Shown here: positions 49,943 to 62,402 of the stretch, piece after piece
Position numbering within the stretch: position 1 is the first letter of the stretch
Layout of the letters: each line of letters opens with the position of its first letter
Source of the DNA: Strigamia acuminata
Taxonomy: Eukaryota; Arthropoda; Chilopoda; Geophilomorpha; Linotaeniidae
Direction of reading: 5' to 3'
NCBI GenBank assembly: GCA_949358305.1
Contig: OX442315.1
Span: forward strand, 33,134,427-33,198,426
Length of the DNA stretch: 64,000 bases
Position numbers and translations under genes: made by a program
The notes under the pieces: generated by a model
Told to the model about the DNA's origin: nothing
The model's database searches: none
Seen by the model: only the letters and a program-made list of their open reading frames with translations

Positions 49943-52900
49943 TAATTAACTTTTCGTTCGGACAACATATGACACAATGACGTCAAATCGTACTGGTTTT
50001 TAAACCGCAAATTTTTTAATTGTTGTGTAATTAAATTTGCCCACGCAGGCTCGTAAAAATCACTCTAAAAACTGATTAAACATGACAAATCACCGTTTTT
50101 AATTAAATAATAACTTTTTCTTGCCACTCTGAGATTAGCATATATTGCACTTAACCTTTAAGTTTAAAGTAAACGAAAATGTCATAGTGCAATTGCTTGT
50201 TAAGTCTCATTCGCCTTGTTGACATTTAAGCTTATTAATCGTCAGATTCGTCACATTTTTTTCCCCTCATGTACAATTTAAAAAAAAAATCTCGATAAGT
50301 ATTTAAACCTTTAGAAAAAAAAATCAGATTAGTTATTATTTCATACAAAATTCGTATTTTCCTTAAAAATTATTTGAGTCGCACTAGATAATTCAGTAAT
50401 TAGACTAAATAATCCCCAGTGTTATTAACTTTTTACAAAAAAGTTTTTAATCTCCAAACCAAACAAAACTGTCAAAAAATCACAAAGCAGAAAGTTCCAA
50501 TGTCTCTAGATAAAAATGGCCGTTGTTTCAATTTTTTTTTAAATAATTACGTAAACATCAGCCATGAGCCATTTGCTTATTTTTGGCACACACCAGTGCA
50601 ACTCATTAAACAAATTAGGCGTTGTTTTCCCCTCAATACACACGCCGTAAATTAACCGAAGGAAATAGGTCATATCAATGTCACCCGTTGATAACATTAA
50701 TTATGGAGAAATACAACACCTCCAACATAAAAAAATTAACTTTTTTTTTTATAATAATTAATTAATTTTCTAAATTAAAGAAGACAATTTTGAATGCGGC
50801 ACCCTTACCTATTTATCATTCAACAACCATTATTTTTTTCCCTTCTTTGTTTTAAAGTGAGTCTCAAATTGAAATGCTTCTCTGAAGATAATGCACGACC
50901 AGCTTACTTTGCGCCATCTGCTGAAAGTTTGGTTAAATTTAACTAATCGATTGCAGTACAATCTTACGGGAGAAAAAGTAACTGGTTTTAATACTGTGCT
51001 GCCATCTATGGTTTCAAATAAAAGATATTTTTTTTCGCGTCGCCATCTGTTTGTAGGCTTCAGAACCTCAATAAAACCAACATTAAAGCAAATCCTCGTC
51101 CTCTCTGAAATTTGTGAGAATCAAATCTAGAAAATCTCGCTACATTCAAGTAAATTTGCTGCAAATCAATTACAAATATAAAAACGAGCTGCCAATCAAT
51201 TACAAATTCAGCAAATAAGCTGCAAATTCATCAAATCTCATTGCAAATCAAAGTTGGAAAAATTAGCAAATCTTATGAACCGATTTGTAAATATGTACGC
51301 CATATGATTGATGTCGGCTCCCACGGGTAAAAACCAACGACAAAATTTTTTTCAACTAATTCAGTCAGGAGAAGAAAATGAGTAGGATTTTATACATATT
51401 TTGAGTAAAAATAATGAGATTGCGGTTTTTAAATTAAATTATTATACAGTTGTAACATTAAAAAGAATAATAAAAATGTTTCAAAATGTCACACGAAAAC
51501 GAAGATTTAAAAAAAAAAACTGAAAACAGCTTTTATTTTTTCTGTTCATATCAGTTCCTGACAGTTGACGCGTAGTCAGTGCTTCCACCTAGTGGTAAAT
51601 GTTTGAACTCTACATCACATGCTATCGGACAATTCTCTCTAAATCAGCATTTCACAAAACAATCTATGCAATGTAGTGATAGTGGACCCGTAATTTTTGA
51701 CCTAACATGTTACTGACCGGTAACCTAACATTAAAACATCATCTCAAAACGCACTTTCTTTTAGACTTCTAAACCTAATGTTTAGAAAGTCTAATGAAAC
51801 GGTTCTGTCTGTCCGTCTGTCCGTCCACATCGAGTCCTTCCAAACGAAAGCAGCTAGAGCCAAACGGGTAACTGCAATGAACTCAGCATACCTTCATTAG
51901 GTTCCTAAGGTATTTTCGTATTTTTCCGACCTCCGGTTTAATTAAAAAACTGGTTATTACACTTTTATACAAACTACGTAAAAAAAAGCATTTTTCTGAA
52001 CATCCAACTGATCAAATTAATAATACAAAAAATAAAATAAAATTCAGTCAAATAAAAATAACAACGTTACTAAGATTCATGAATAATCCCCATCAAATTA
52101 AAAAAATAATCCATAAAAGCACGGCAGCAAAGCCAACTTTAGTTCGGCGCGCTTGCGGTCAATGGAACCACATCATGTGCGCAAACAAAAGCCCAAACTA
52201 CACCGTACAGTAATGGACAAGCAGCACGCGCACAGCAAAAATCATTTGCATGTCGAGCAAAGGGGGACGATATAGTGCCTCTCTTTCACAACCTCCTCCC
52301 ACGGGTATTACCGTTCATACTCCACAACCTTACATTTTAACACACAAATCCACATCCTATTTCTCATCAAACCAACAATACAAATTTCTCCTCTAAACCC
52401 AATAATTACAAACACACGTCTCACATCTTAATTCATTTTAAACCGCACTTTAAACCTTACAAAGTGCATTCAAAAAATTTACAGATCACTAATTTATCGC
52501 GCGCACATTCATCAAAAGTATTAATGACCTCATTTCCCCCCTTTTTAACATCACTCCCACTTATGGAGCATAACCTGATGGATGAGACGGAACCATAAGT
52601 CCCCATTAAAAAAAAAAACCCTTTACCAACCCCTTCTATTCCCTTGTAAAACAAATGATTCTGCCCTACAATATATAAATACCATACATCCGTAAATTTA
52701 TAATTAAAAAAACTCATCAACGGATGTATTTTACTCGCAGTTCTTGCAGGAGAAGAGCCCCGTGTAGCTGTGGGGGCCCCGAATCCACAAAAATAAATTA
52801 TTTTTATTTTTGGACACACTTTTTTCAATTAGGGCCCCCAAACAGACATAAATACATCCGCCTTTAGTTCATGCGGCCCGAATTTTAATTTTGTAGCATC

Positions 52901-54604
52901 TAAAAACTGACGTGGAGTTATTCCCTATCGACATGGGGTCATCCCCTACTGGCAAGTAAGTGCATGACACATTCGTGTAGTCATGTGGCCATCAACGGCC
53001 AATGAGAAATGACACACCGACCGACAATTCTAGCAAAACTATTAAGTAGAACAACTTTACGGGATAAGATGTGACAGAAACATGTCTTGTCTTTTTTAAT
53101 ACAATAAATTCACCCATCTAACGTGACCAAGCCAAACGCCAAAGCCCCAATAACTTGTGCGTTCAAATGCGATTAAGTGAACACAGGTGAACAGTGGAGT
53201 GTTCTTCACATCACTTGTTATTTGTTAGTTTGTGACACTGCCTTACTGCCAGCGCCACCTATATGTTACTTTGAATAAACTAGTCAGTTATGTAAATCTC
53301 AACTACACCAACGGTCGCGTTATTGTCGATGCAACTATTGATATTATAAATCCATTATAAATTAACCAACACACACCCACAACATGTGACTTTAATCTCA
53401 ATGTACAAAATATCCATTAAGCCTATCGCATTATAGCAGCAAAACTGCAATTCCTATCATAAAATTTCATCTGAAACGCAAATGAGCGTCCAACAAAACA
53501 CCCATTCGAAATCTAGTTACCCCTTCTCTCACCAAATCATCGCACTCTTTTTTTGCAACAATCAAAAACGCGTCCAAGCTTACAACAATGCCCGCTGTCA
53601 CTTCTCGACAGGAAAGGGTTAAGGGAGTTTTACTTAGGGTGGGACAGACATTGAGGGCTGAAAACGTGTGGCCAGCTCAGATTAGGATATCACAAAAGAC
53701 CCCCACGTGACACCCCCACCGGTCTCCCAGATAATGGCCTCAATGGACGTTATCCATCCCCCCTTTTCTCCCTATAGTCAAATCCCTGAACCCAGGGGGT
53801 ACGAAGAACCCGCCCACGCATCTCTCATTCAACTATGCAAAATGCCTTTCTTGCTTTTTTGATGTCAAAGGATTGTTGATAGACGGGAGGAAGCTTCCAG
53901 TAAGACAGGAGATTAACAAGATGACGTTTTATTTTTTTTTTATTTTCGATGTGTTAATAAAGTTCGGGAATTAAAACTGTATAATTTCGCCGGGTAATGA
54001 ATATGCTCATCTTGAAACATTTTCTATGACTATGAGAGAAAGCCTTGTTTGGATTAAGGAAGCAGCTGGTCACTTTTTGACAAGCAATTTTTCAAATTGA
54101 GCAGAAGAGAAAACAAGTCACTCAAATTAATCTTCATTTACATAACAATTCTTAGCCAAAGGTGTCGCACATGCTGATTTTTCCACCCATAAGGAACGCT
54201 TCATTTAGAATTCATTACTTAACACACGTTCATTGCGCCTCTTTCTTTATATTTACTATACAGTAATGACTGCTTCACACTCGAACCACTTTTCTACATA
54301 ACTACTCAACTTTTAGAAACTCTTGTGTTCACACTTGGTCTAGTTTTCTACAGTCTGTTTCAAAAGTATAAACACACCAGTTTTTTGGAGTATTTTCAAG
54401 TTTAATTAACAAATATTTTTTTGACCAAACATAATACATTTCCTAATAGTATTTTACATATTCTGTACAATTTTTATGACAATTGGTTGATTAGATCATA
54501 AATTATCACAGGTTTCAGGTTTTTGTACAACTCCCCTACATAAGAAAGAGTTCCGTTCTGAAACCGCGAAGTAACTTATGCGCTGCTGCAAAATTTGAAG
54601 TTCG

Positions 54605-54642
54605 GATATATATATATTTATATACACATATATATATATAAC
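54605..54642. repeat. TA microsatellite
   Basis: About 38 nt of TATATA and ATATATTTATATACACATAT units. It is followed by a short C-rich tract, with no other feature. Confidence 0.75.
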
Positions 54643-56394
54643 CTTTACCACCACCCCCGCACCCTAAAATGGAGATTGAATTCACAGTGAAAAAATGAGT
54701 AATCTCGTGATTACTTCAAAGCTAAAGGGTTGTGTGATCGATACCTGGGCGCTCAACCGTTCCTCGATTAACGCCATCGAATAATCTCACACTTGGGAAA
54801 TCTCAAGATTAATTCGACTATATTACCATTACAATTTTCTCTAAAAATCATTTCCAAACCCCCAACAACTGCAACCATAAATCTGTTACATATAAAAAAA
54901 AAAAGTCAATATTTATTTTAAAAAATAATAATAATTTTTTTTTAAGCTGCAAGTCGTAGCAAAATCCACCTAAGAGACCTCTCGTGTGACTCATAGACAC
55001 AGAATTAGTCGAAAAACCCAGGTTGGAAGTTAATCTCATAAAAATTGAAGGAGGCGACTGACAGCCTTGTGCGCGCGTGGCTGCGCTAAACTCTCAAAAC
55101 TGAGGCCCACACCGGTACCCATGTATACAATAACCCAACTGTCAACCAGCCCTACGGTTTGAAAAATGATGTTGAAATTCGGCGTCAACTTATGGGAGAA
55201 ATTTGCAATCCAATTAACATTTCCTCTTCCTCTGTTCTTTCGGTCTGAAGGGAAATTGAAGCAATCGCTATTTAATGAATATACTCTCATCTTGTTAACT
55301 AATTGAATTGATCAACACTTTTTTTTTTTTTTTACTTTTATCCGTGACAGTTAAAACAACTAAAGTACATCTAAATTCCACTTCCGTTTTCCCATTCAAC
55401 CGAAAATCCACTTTTGGTTTATTGAAATCTATTTAATTAGCACGACTAAAGAAAACCAAATTTGGCAAACATTCAAATTAAACGAAATAAAAGAAAGCAC
55501 TCTTTTTTTCTTTCTTTTCTTTTTCTTAATTAAGAGGATTAAAAGATCATTTGTTAAATATACAAAAATTCTACTTCCACCTTTTAGTTCCATAAGCAGC
55601 TTAAAAAAAATTGCCAATTAAATTAAATTATGAAAAAGTTGAACCCTCAAACTTATTTTTTTTTTTTCATTTCTTAAGATAAAGTGTGTGCAAGGAGACA
55701 GGAAAATAAGCTTCCATATTAATGAAATCTGGTCTCATTAGACTCAAGTCTTTGTACAGATTGAACCAAATTTGAGTAGAGCCCATTATCTTCATTCCAT
55801 TATTCTCCCCGAAGCTCGCTTGTCAAAATCATTTCCATATTGATTATATAATTACGGAAAAATAAAATTATTCTTCTATTTAAGAAAACTGTAAGCTAAG
55901 AAGCCATTACCATTAAGCGAACAAATCCGAAACATTAAAAGAAATCTTGTCAACAACATCTCCTTCTAAGAACAAGAAAAATGGAAGATAAACAAGGTGA
56001 TTTAGAAAAATGAATGAAAAACTCATCATAATCAATTCCACATTCCATTCATAACGCGCAAAAAAATAGACTTTCTTTCTATCGTGATACCGAGAAAATT
56101 AAATTAGAAAACTTATGAATAAATAACAAACCTGATGGAAGATTGAAGAAGGAACCTTACAGTGAAGTAAATAAACTTCAGTGAAAAAAACATCTTTCAT
56201 TTCACCATCAATCATACGGAAAGTCCCATTAAGCGATATTGTGTAAAATAAAAAAAAAATGTTATTTCAGCTGTTTCAAAGTAACTCGATAATTTCTTAA
56301 TTAGTTTCTTCTTTCACACACGATCCAAAACATCATCCCACAATATAGCTGTATTAATTAACCAATAAAAAAAAAATAAAAACAAAAAACAAAC

Positions 56395-56547
56395 CAAGTA
56401 TTTATCAAAGCCGTCATTTTTCGACACGCATGCCTTGTAGAGTGCGTCGTCTTCCGAGAAATTGGTGAAGTAAATACACAATGGATTCATGGAAGAACGA
56501 TTCGATCCGTAAACTCGCCGTAATTGTGCCCCCAGTTTATCCAATTC
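56395..56547 (-). CDS. TRMT10B: TRMT10B-like tRNA (guanine-9) methyltransferase, exon upstream of 40131-40277
   Basis: A 153-nt exon between an acceptor (TTGTATTTTAG) and a donor (GTTTGT), both phase 0, encodes 51 residues: ELDKLGAQLRRVYGSNRSSM, PLCIYFTNF and CVSKNDGFDKYL. The QLRRVYGSNR stretch and the following beta strand match the start of the SPOUT methyltransferase domain of the Trm10 family. NDGF.KYL is closest in memory to vertebrate TRMT10B rather than TRMT10A or TRMT10C. The splice to IEMKECSHVDLFP in the next exon is colinear with the family. The N-terminal basic region should lie at higher coordinates, but no exon for it was recognised before 64000. Confidence 0.87.
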
Positions 56548-57638
56548 CTAAAATACAAAACAAAAAAAATATATTAAAAATCAAATGAAAAAATAATATA
56601 GAATTTTTAAATTTAAAAAAAAAAGAAAAAAAGAAAAAAGAAAAAATCTCTTCATTTTGTGATTAAGTTCACGCAAAAAACTGAACCAAACAAAAAAAAA
56701 TTTTTGTCAAAACCTTCCAATTTCTTTTTCTCCATCACTCCAATTCCCCCAACCCCTTTTCTTCTCCCCCTCAAGATTATTCAATAAAGCCCACTTGCAT
56801 CTGTTGAGAGAACACTTTTTCTCTCATTCATCATTGCAGAGTAGACAGATAACCCACCTCAATCTAATTGACTCAAGATTACAACAACTTTCACTTGTCA
56901 ATTTATTTTACATCAAGACAAATAATTGCTATTTAATTTCCAGCCCCAAAAACTTTTGCTTTAATTCAGTTCAGACCAACGAGCAAACTTCTCTTTTTCC
57001 CAATCTCGCTCCCTTTTATCGAATTCCACATGTCGCAGCAGCAATTATAAAGCGTCTGCCTGTCTAATTTCATTTATAAATAAAACCAAAAACTATAAAC
57101 CGATATAATCTAAAATTAAATTTTATTAAATTTAATTAATTCTATCGTTTTACTATTATTAATATTTCCCCTCTCAGTCTCACCCATTATTCCAAGTTGC
57201 CTTGACAACCGTCATGTCCACCCATTATTTTTCATCCACCTTGTCCACTCACAGTTTAGTATGCATGAGTGAAACGTAAAGAATTTTTTAAACGTAAAAA
57301 ATACGGAACCGGATATTAAAAAAAGTTTTCCTCTCGTGATTCCTACTTGAGGCGTGAGGGTGACCTGGTTATAAAAAGGCAAAGCCAGTGCGATAAAGTA
57401 TTAGGGAGATATGCACAAATCAATGGCGTATTTATGATGCGTCATTTACGCATTAAATTCACTAAAATTCACTCAAAAATCCCCCTATTCATCATTCAAA
57501 ATCGCACAATAAGATCCATACTAAAATTAATAACAAAAAAACCAAACAATAAAAAGCACCCCCTTGAACTACACTGCAGAGCAATGCGTTTTCAATAAGA
57601 TGTAAAAAGAATACGACTTCACACTATACAAAACACAG
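56548..57638. other. Noncoding region, probably intron of the TRMT10B-like gene
   Basis: It is very A/T-rich, with AAAAAG runs at about 56605-56645. No exon with both good splice sites and a recognisable peptide was found, although a missing 5' exon of the methyltransferase could be here. Confidence 0.45.
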
Positions 57639-58002
57639 TAGGTGCATTCAATTCTAAAGAGTTTTCCCCGTTTTCGCCGTTTTCGCCGTTTTCCCAGACC
57701 GGAAGTAGATGCATTTGACATCACATTTCGAAAATCGGTTTTCCTGAAAACCGTTTTCATGAAAACCAGAAAATCGTGGTTTTCGTGGTTTTCAAATCGT
57801 TTTCCCCCGGGCCGCCATTTTGTATTCGAATAGATCGGCCAATTTTCGGGCGCATTTGCGCGTCGAATGCGGCCAATTTTCGGCCGCATTTGCGCGATCG
57901 AAAGCTGCCGGATCTGTGCTCAATGTTGAAAACCGTTTTCATCGTTTTCGGAAAACGGTGAAAAACGGTTTTTGAAAGCTATTTTAGAATTGAATGCACC
58001 TA
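57639..58002. repeat. CpG-rich inverted-repeat element with GTTTTC arrays
   Basis: The ends TAGGTGCATTCAATTCTAAA and TTTTAGAATTGAATGCACCTA are perfect inverted repeats. The interior is packed with CCGTTTTC, GAAAACC and TTTTCG words. It also holds a tandem duplication of about 32 bp built on CGGCCAATTTTCGG and CGCATTTGCGCG (57836-57898). The element is much more GC- and CpG-rich than its surroundings. Open frames on both strands are a by-product of the repeat words. The superfamily was not identified. Confidence 0.82.
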
Positions 58003-59102
58003 ATGATAAGTAATCAAAATTCAATGCAAAATGATAAGATTTGTATGTAAAAATGTATATAAGAAGGTAACAATGTTCCTCAGCTCTCAATCGCCAATTT
58101 GTTAGTGATTTTACTATTTTAGTGTTGAAAAACAGTTAATTTCGCTCCAAAAAGCAAAATTTAATCAAAGAAGACAATCACAAATAAGCATCCAACGTTC
58201 CACATAAACAACAGATACAAGATAAATTAAAAGTAGTTAATTAACCCCTTCAGGCCAGCAACATTGTTTATATTTCCAGTTGGCAGAGCCACATGTTGAC
58301 ATCCCTTAATATCTGCCTACTGCAGTGCGCGCGCGTGGGTAGACAGTGAGTAATAAGCAGGACAAGTCGATCTTGTGTCCACATCGAGTGGCTTCACTGC
58401 AAGGGGTCAAGCTAGTGAGAGTCCGAAAGTACAACAGCCAGAGGACACACGAGTGGAAACGTTAATGTCCAGTTTGCTGCACTCTAGTAAATATTTGCGC
58501 GTCTTTCAACAAGAAATTCTTGAACTCACTCTTACATTCAACGCCCTCGAGCAACCCACGCAAAAAGTAGGAAATGTTCATCACCTATAAAGTTATAAAA
58601 ACAACAAAACACGACGCGTCTGTCTCATAAGAAATCGTTAAACTCGTAAATGCATAAGTCGAAGGAGTGTCGAGGAAAGGTAAGGTAAGCTAACCTCCAC
58701 TCCACCCAAAGCCATAATTTTATTTATTACTCTCACTAAGTCGGTATTAAACATTTTCTAATACGTGTTTTAAAAAATTAATAACCTCAGTCTTGCAGCG
58801 ATCCGGCGGATCGAAAACTCTAATAAAAGACGTTAAGAAAAATGTTAGAAAAAGGCTGGCGCGCAGCCAACTACTGGATGGCAATCCAAGTGCAGAAAAA
58901 TAGGAAAACATTACTTTCCAAACGAGAACATGCGGTTTATTCAAAACCATCAAATTGAATATCAAAAACACAACTAGCAATAAAAGAAATTGCTTCACTT
59001 ACCTCAATAAATTTAAATAACACAACTCTTAATCACTTGGATTTAGATTTCCAACGATTAACGATACGATAGCAAAAATTTAATTTATTGTTATTGGAAA
59101 TT
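58003..59102. other. Noncoding region with exon-like open segments
   Basis: A TTAACCCCTTCAGGCC phrase at 58242-58257 resembles one end of a piggyBac/looper element, without a partner. The part from 58290 to 58600 is less AT-rich and open on both strands for more than 100 nt. Two minus-strand open segments preceded by good acceptors (58462-58584 and 58747-58819) are described under findings. None was recognised. Confidence 0.4.
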
Positions 59103-59433
59103 TACCGTATAACTTCGGGTGTAATACGACTCCCCCCATTTTAAGGCGCCATTTTTGAAATAAATTGTGCATGGTGTAGTTAGTAATTGCCTACCACAAC
59201 AATGCAAAATGACAAAAGAAAAGTTGATTTATTTAAACGAAAATGTTAGATTGTTGATTTTATAAGCCTAACAGCACATAAATGTATATAAATATGTATA
59301 AACACACGTTATATGTCCATAATACATACAATATAATTTTTTTTTCGTATTATGCGCGTATAGTACCCCCCCCCCAATTAGAGCTGTGAAATTTGCAATA
59401 AATTTCTCGTATTATACTCGAAGATTTACGGTA
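59103..59433. repeat. Inverted-repeat element ending TACCGTA
   Basis: The left end TACCGTATAACTTCGGGTGT with AATACGA matches the complement of the right end, which reads CGTATTATACTCGAAGATTT plus ACGGTA. Matching internal words are TACGACTCCCCCC and GTACCCCCCCCC. It looks like a MITE of a TACCGTA-ended family, superfamily unassigned. It contains a C-run at about 59367-59377. Confidence 0.65.
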
Positions 59434-61898
59434 TTCCAATTTATTTTTTCCATTTCCATTTATTTCCGCGAATTATAAACAAAAAAAAATGCAAATAAAA
59501 ATTTAATTACATCTTAGAATCTAATGGTCCAGGGTCACAGGAAGAGACAAAAACACATGTGCATATGGTGTGAAATCCAAGTCTTAACTGATTTAATAAT
59601 GTACAAAATGCTTACAAAGAAAACTTATAATAAAGAAAGCACACACTCATGCGTCAAACCACATTTTAAAAGCTAAAAAATGCAAAACAAAACAATAATA
59701 TCAAATTTTATCACCTCCTTATCAAACTTAACGAAACAAACTCAAAGAAATAAAATCTCATCATCTTCGCATTTCCATCTTCAATCTCACCTTTACTACC
59801 CACACAGGAACACGGTGGGCAAACTAACAACCCAGAAACATCCGTCCAAAAAAAAACCCTAACAGCTCCCCAGCTCCCCATCCAAAAAAATCACGTCGAG
59901 AGCAAAAGAAAAGAATAAGACTCCAAGCCCGAGTTGGAAAAAAAAGAGCTCTTTAGAAACTTAATCCTTCTTTTCAACTCAAGGACCACAACAGATGCTG
60001 GTTTGAGTTATTTCAATAAGAGGAGGAGTAAGAGCAAACTCATTCAACGTCTAAAAATGCTCTCTGCACGAAAACTACTTTGCAAGTGGGTAAAGTATAA
60101 GAAAGAAATCATTAGACGGGGCCAAACTCCATTGGCAGTCAAGTCAGTCAAGCGTGGTCGCAAGAGCAAGAGACACCCATTTTAAGTTGATGTGAACGCG
60201 GGCGACGAACGCAGGCGCCGACACTATCGACGGAAGAAACGATCAGCTTTTTACGACTCATCAGTCGAAGGAACTCATCAGAGAAAACCATCCGCCGAGA
60301 AGGGAGGGGAAAAGAGAAGAGAAATTTGCCTTTTCAACGAACTAATTGGATATTCAGTAGGACGTTTTAAAAACGAGACGGAAACAAATGATGCAAATTT
60401 TATTCCCAAAACAAACAATATCAATTTTATTCCCAAAACAAACAACTAATGTTTCCATCGCTCCAATCTGTCCGAAAAGAAAAAAAAAGATTAAGCGACG
60501 AGGAAAAAATCGAATCCAGGAAAGGAGAATTTCCAGATGAATTCCTTGACTATTGTCGCATGAAAAGAAGAATCCAAATACAAGTCCAACTTGACCCCAT
60601 GCTGACAAACCACAAAGGGGGCTTTCTTCGACTCGAGTCCAACGATCCGTAGACTTGACGACTGACCTTCCAATAGCACAGCAGACAATCCCAATTGAGT
60701 TCACAAAAATCCGATGGACGAGCAAAGAAAGCGCTTACAAGATTGGCACCCGTTCAAATGAGATTGGCCTTGTGTGTGAACTAGCAAAAGAAGACAAACT
60801 AGAAAGCAAAGGGGTGGGACTTTCAACACTTACCGTTTACTTCAAACACGAAAACAAACCTCTAATGGAACGTAAAACCAGAAGTAGGCGTTTAGCCATT
60901 ACACATGTTAGTTGCAGCAAAAAACGTCACCAATGATGACCATTTGCATGACTAAATCCATTGTACATTGCACCCAACAACGGAATAAACAAACAAATAG
61001 GGGGTTGCACCTTTCTCATCATCTTCTGGACCGGTGAGTCTTGTGTGCCACACACAATACGTCTACAAGATGAAAGACTCGATTATATCCATCACACAAA
61101 AGATGTGTATCTACAGATTCTTCTTTTCATTTTCCTTCCACATCGCTGATATCACTGCAGGGTTCTTTTTTCCTCTTTATTCACAAACAAAATACAAACA
61201 CACGAGTCCATAACTTTTGCGGAGCAATCCAACCGGATGTAAAGAAATCTGCCTGGAGAGAAGTGGCTTCGAAACCCTTTAACTAGTTTACTGCGGTATC
61301 AAAATTCACGCCTCCTCAAACCTACGAGAATGTGGCGATTCAGAATAACCTGTGGCTATTCTTTGTCTTATTTCAAGGTGGCATGTCATTTGACCTCATG
61401 AAAGTTTGCAAAGACAATAGGAGGACGAATTGAATCATTTCGCGCGTCTGCGTCGCGATCTCCATTCTCCTTCTTCACCTAAAGGGCATTTGACACGACC
61501 GGCTGCTGCTACAGGACTAAAGCATAGCCTCAGCTGCCCCCTTGCAATTCCCTCCTCCCACCAATAAGCACGCATGTCAGCTGTGAAATAAAGAACACAT
61601 GGCCTAAAGTCTCTATTTCCTCCCCTTCTTTTACACCTTTTGTGTATGTAAAAATAAACTCAAACTTCCTGCTTTATTCACATTTCAAGAACATGTTTTG
61701 CTGTTTCGAGCTTATTCAAATGCAAATCTTGAAGAATAGGTGTGATGTATTATTAGGTTAGAATAGAAATATAATATTTTGCGAAAATATTGGAAATTTA
61801 TGGCTCGAAATATTTATTACAAATAATTTGAAATATTAAAAAGTTTTTGTAGTGTTCTTGAAAAGAATAATTAGGATTGAATTAAAAAATCACTTTTT
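59434..61898. other. Noncoding region with several plus-strand open frames
   Basis: From about 59930 to 60940 the plus strand is unusually open, in successive frames that give Arg/Lys/Glu-rich peptides, and is less AT-rich than the surroundings. The minus strand also has open stretches here. None of the products is recognisable and no convincing splice structure joins them. An imperfect 28-bp direct repeat (AATTTTATTCCCAAAACAAA) lies at about 60395-60447. The part from 61260 to 61600 is also less AT-rich. Distal exons or promoter DNA of a gene to the right are possible. Confidence 0.4.
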
Positions 61899-62402
61899 AG
61901 GGTTGGACTGGTACAATAATTTTCCGATTATCAGCCGATGTAGATATTGTGCCCCTAAATATTGACAAATACTAATATTTTTTTTATTAACCCTCCCAAC
62001 CCCAACCTAGGGTCAATTTTGATCCCGGAAAATGTTTTTTTTTTTTTATTAAAATAAATTTTTTTCTTTCTGTTTTTTTTTTTTTTGTATTTTGCTTTTT
62101 TGACATTTGAAACAATAAAAAAAATGTAGGAACTGATAATTTTTAAATTTTTTTTGGATGCTAATAACATCGATTTTGGGCTAAAAACATAATATTATGG
62201 TGCAAAATGCACTTTTTGGTGCAAACTAATTTTTTTTTTTACTAAAACCGTCGATTTTCTGTAACGTTTTAAGGATGAACTTGTGCATGGCCAGTACTTT
62301 TGGCAAATTTTCTTAAGAAAAATTAATTTTTTAGTTTTTCTTCTCCCAGTAGTGGTCTAAAGTTGCTACAAATATTCCCGATATTGGGATCGCTCAAACC
62401 CT
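61899..62402. mobile_element. hAT-like nonautonomous element with internal piggyBac-like end
   Basis: The left end AGGGTTGGACTGGTAC and the right end GATCGCTCAAACCCT are short imperfect inverted repeats. Just inside are CCGATTATCAGCCGATG and CCCGATATTGGGATC, the CGAT-rich subterminal pattern of hAT elements. Flanks ACTTTTTA and ACTTTAAA could be a decayed 8-bp target duplication. A piggyBac-like end sits within it from 61987. The rest is T-rich and noncoding. Confidence 0.5.
61987..62040. repeat. piggyBac-like MITE, single end
   Basis: TTAACCCTCCCAACCCCAAC followed by CTAGGGTCAATTTTGATCCC is the reverse complement of the right ends at 19188 and 30970. No opposite end was found before 62400. 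It is nested inside the hAT-like element, so it may be a truncated later insertion. Confidence 0.55.

Larger units (their letters stand above)
40278..56394 (-). other. 16.1-kb intron of the TRMT10B-like gene
   Basis: The interval between two consecutive exons carries mostly AT-rich noncoding DNA plus inverted-repeat elements (42393-42802, 43680-44077, 44862-45253), a decayed pogo/Tigger element (49384-49942) and simple repeats. The donor is GTTTGT and the acceptor TTTTATCTAG. Other contents are an exon-like segment at 48011-48112, degenerate GCAAATCAATTACAAAT repeats at about 51140-51240, and a CTGTCTGTCCGTCTGTCCGTCC run at 51820-51841. Less AT-rich patches at 52100-52310, 52720-53040 and 53620-53830 could be regulatory, by composition only. 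Confidence 0.7.

Noticed and set aside
52457-52828. 123-residue minus-strand frame
   Set aside because: No domain is recognised and the frame runs through A/T runs and an inverted TACATCCG repeat; likely chance.
54346-54375. CTACAGTCTGTTTCAAAAGTATAAACACACC, resembling a Tc1/mariner end
   Set aside because: No matching inverted end was found in the following kilobases.
57569-57961. Several overlapping open frames on both strands, up to 106 residues
   Set aside because: They arise from the GTTTTC/GAAAAC repeat words of the inverted-repeat element at 57639-58002.
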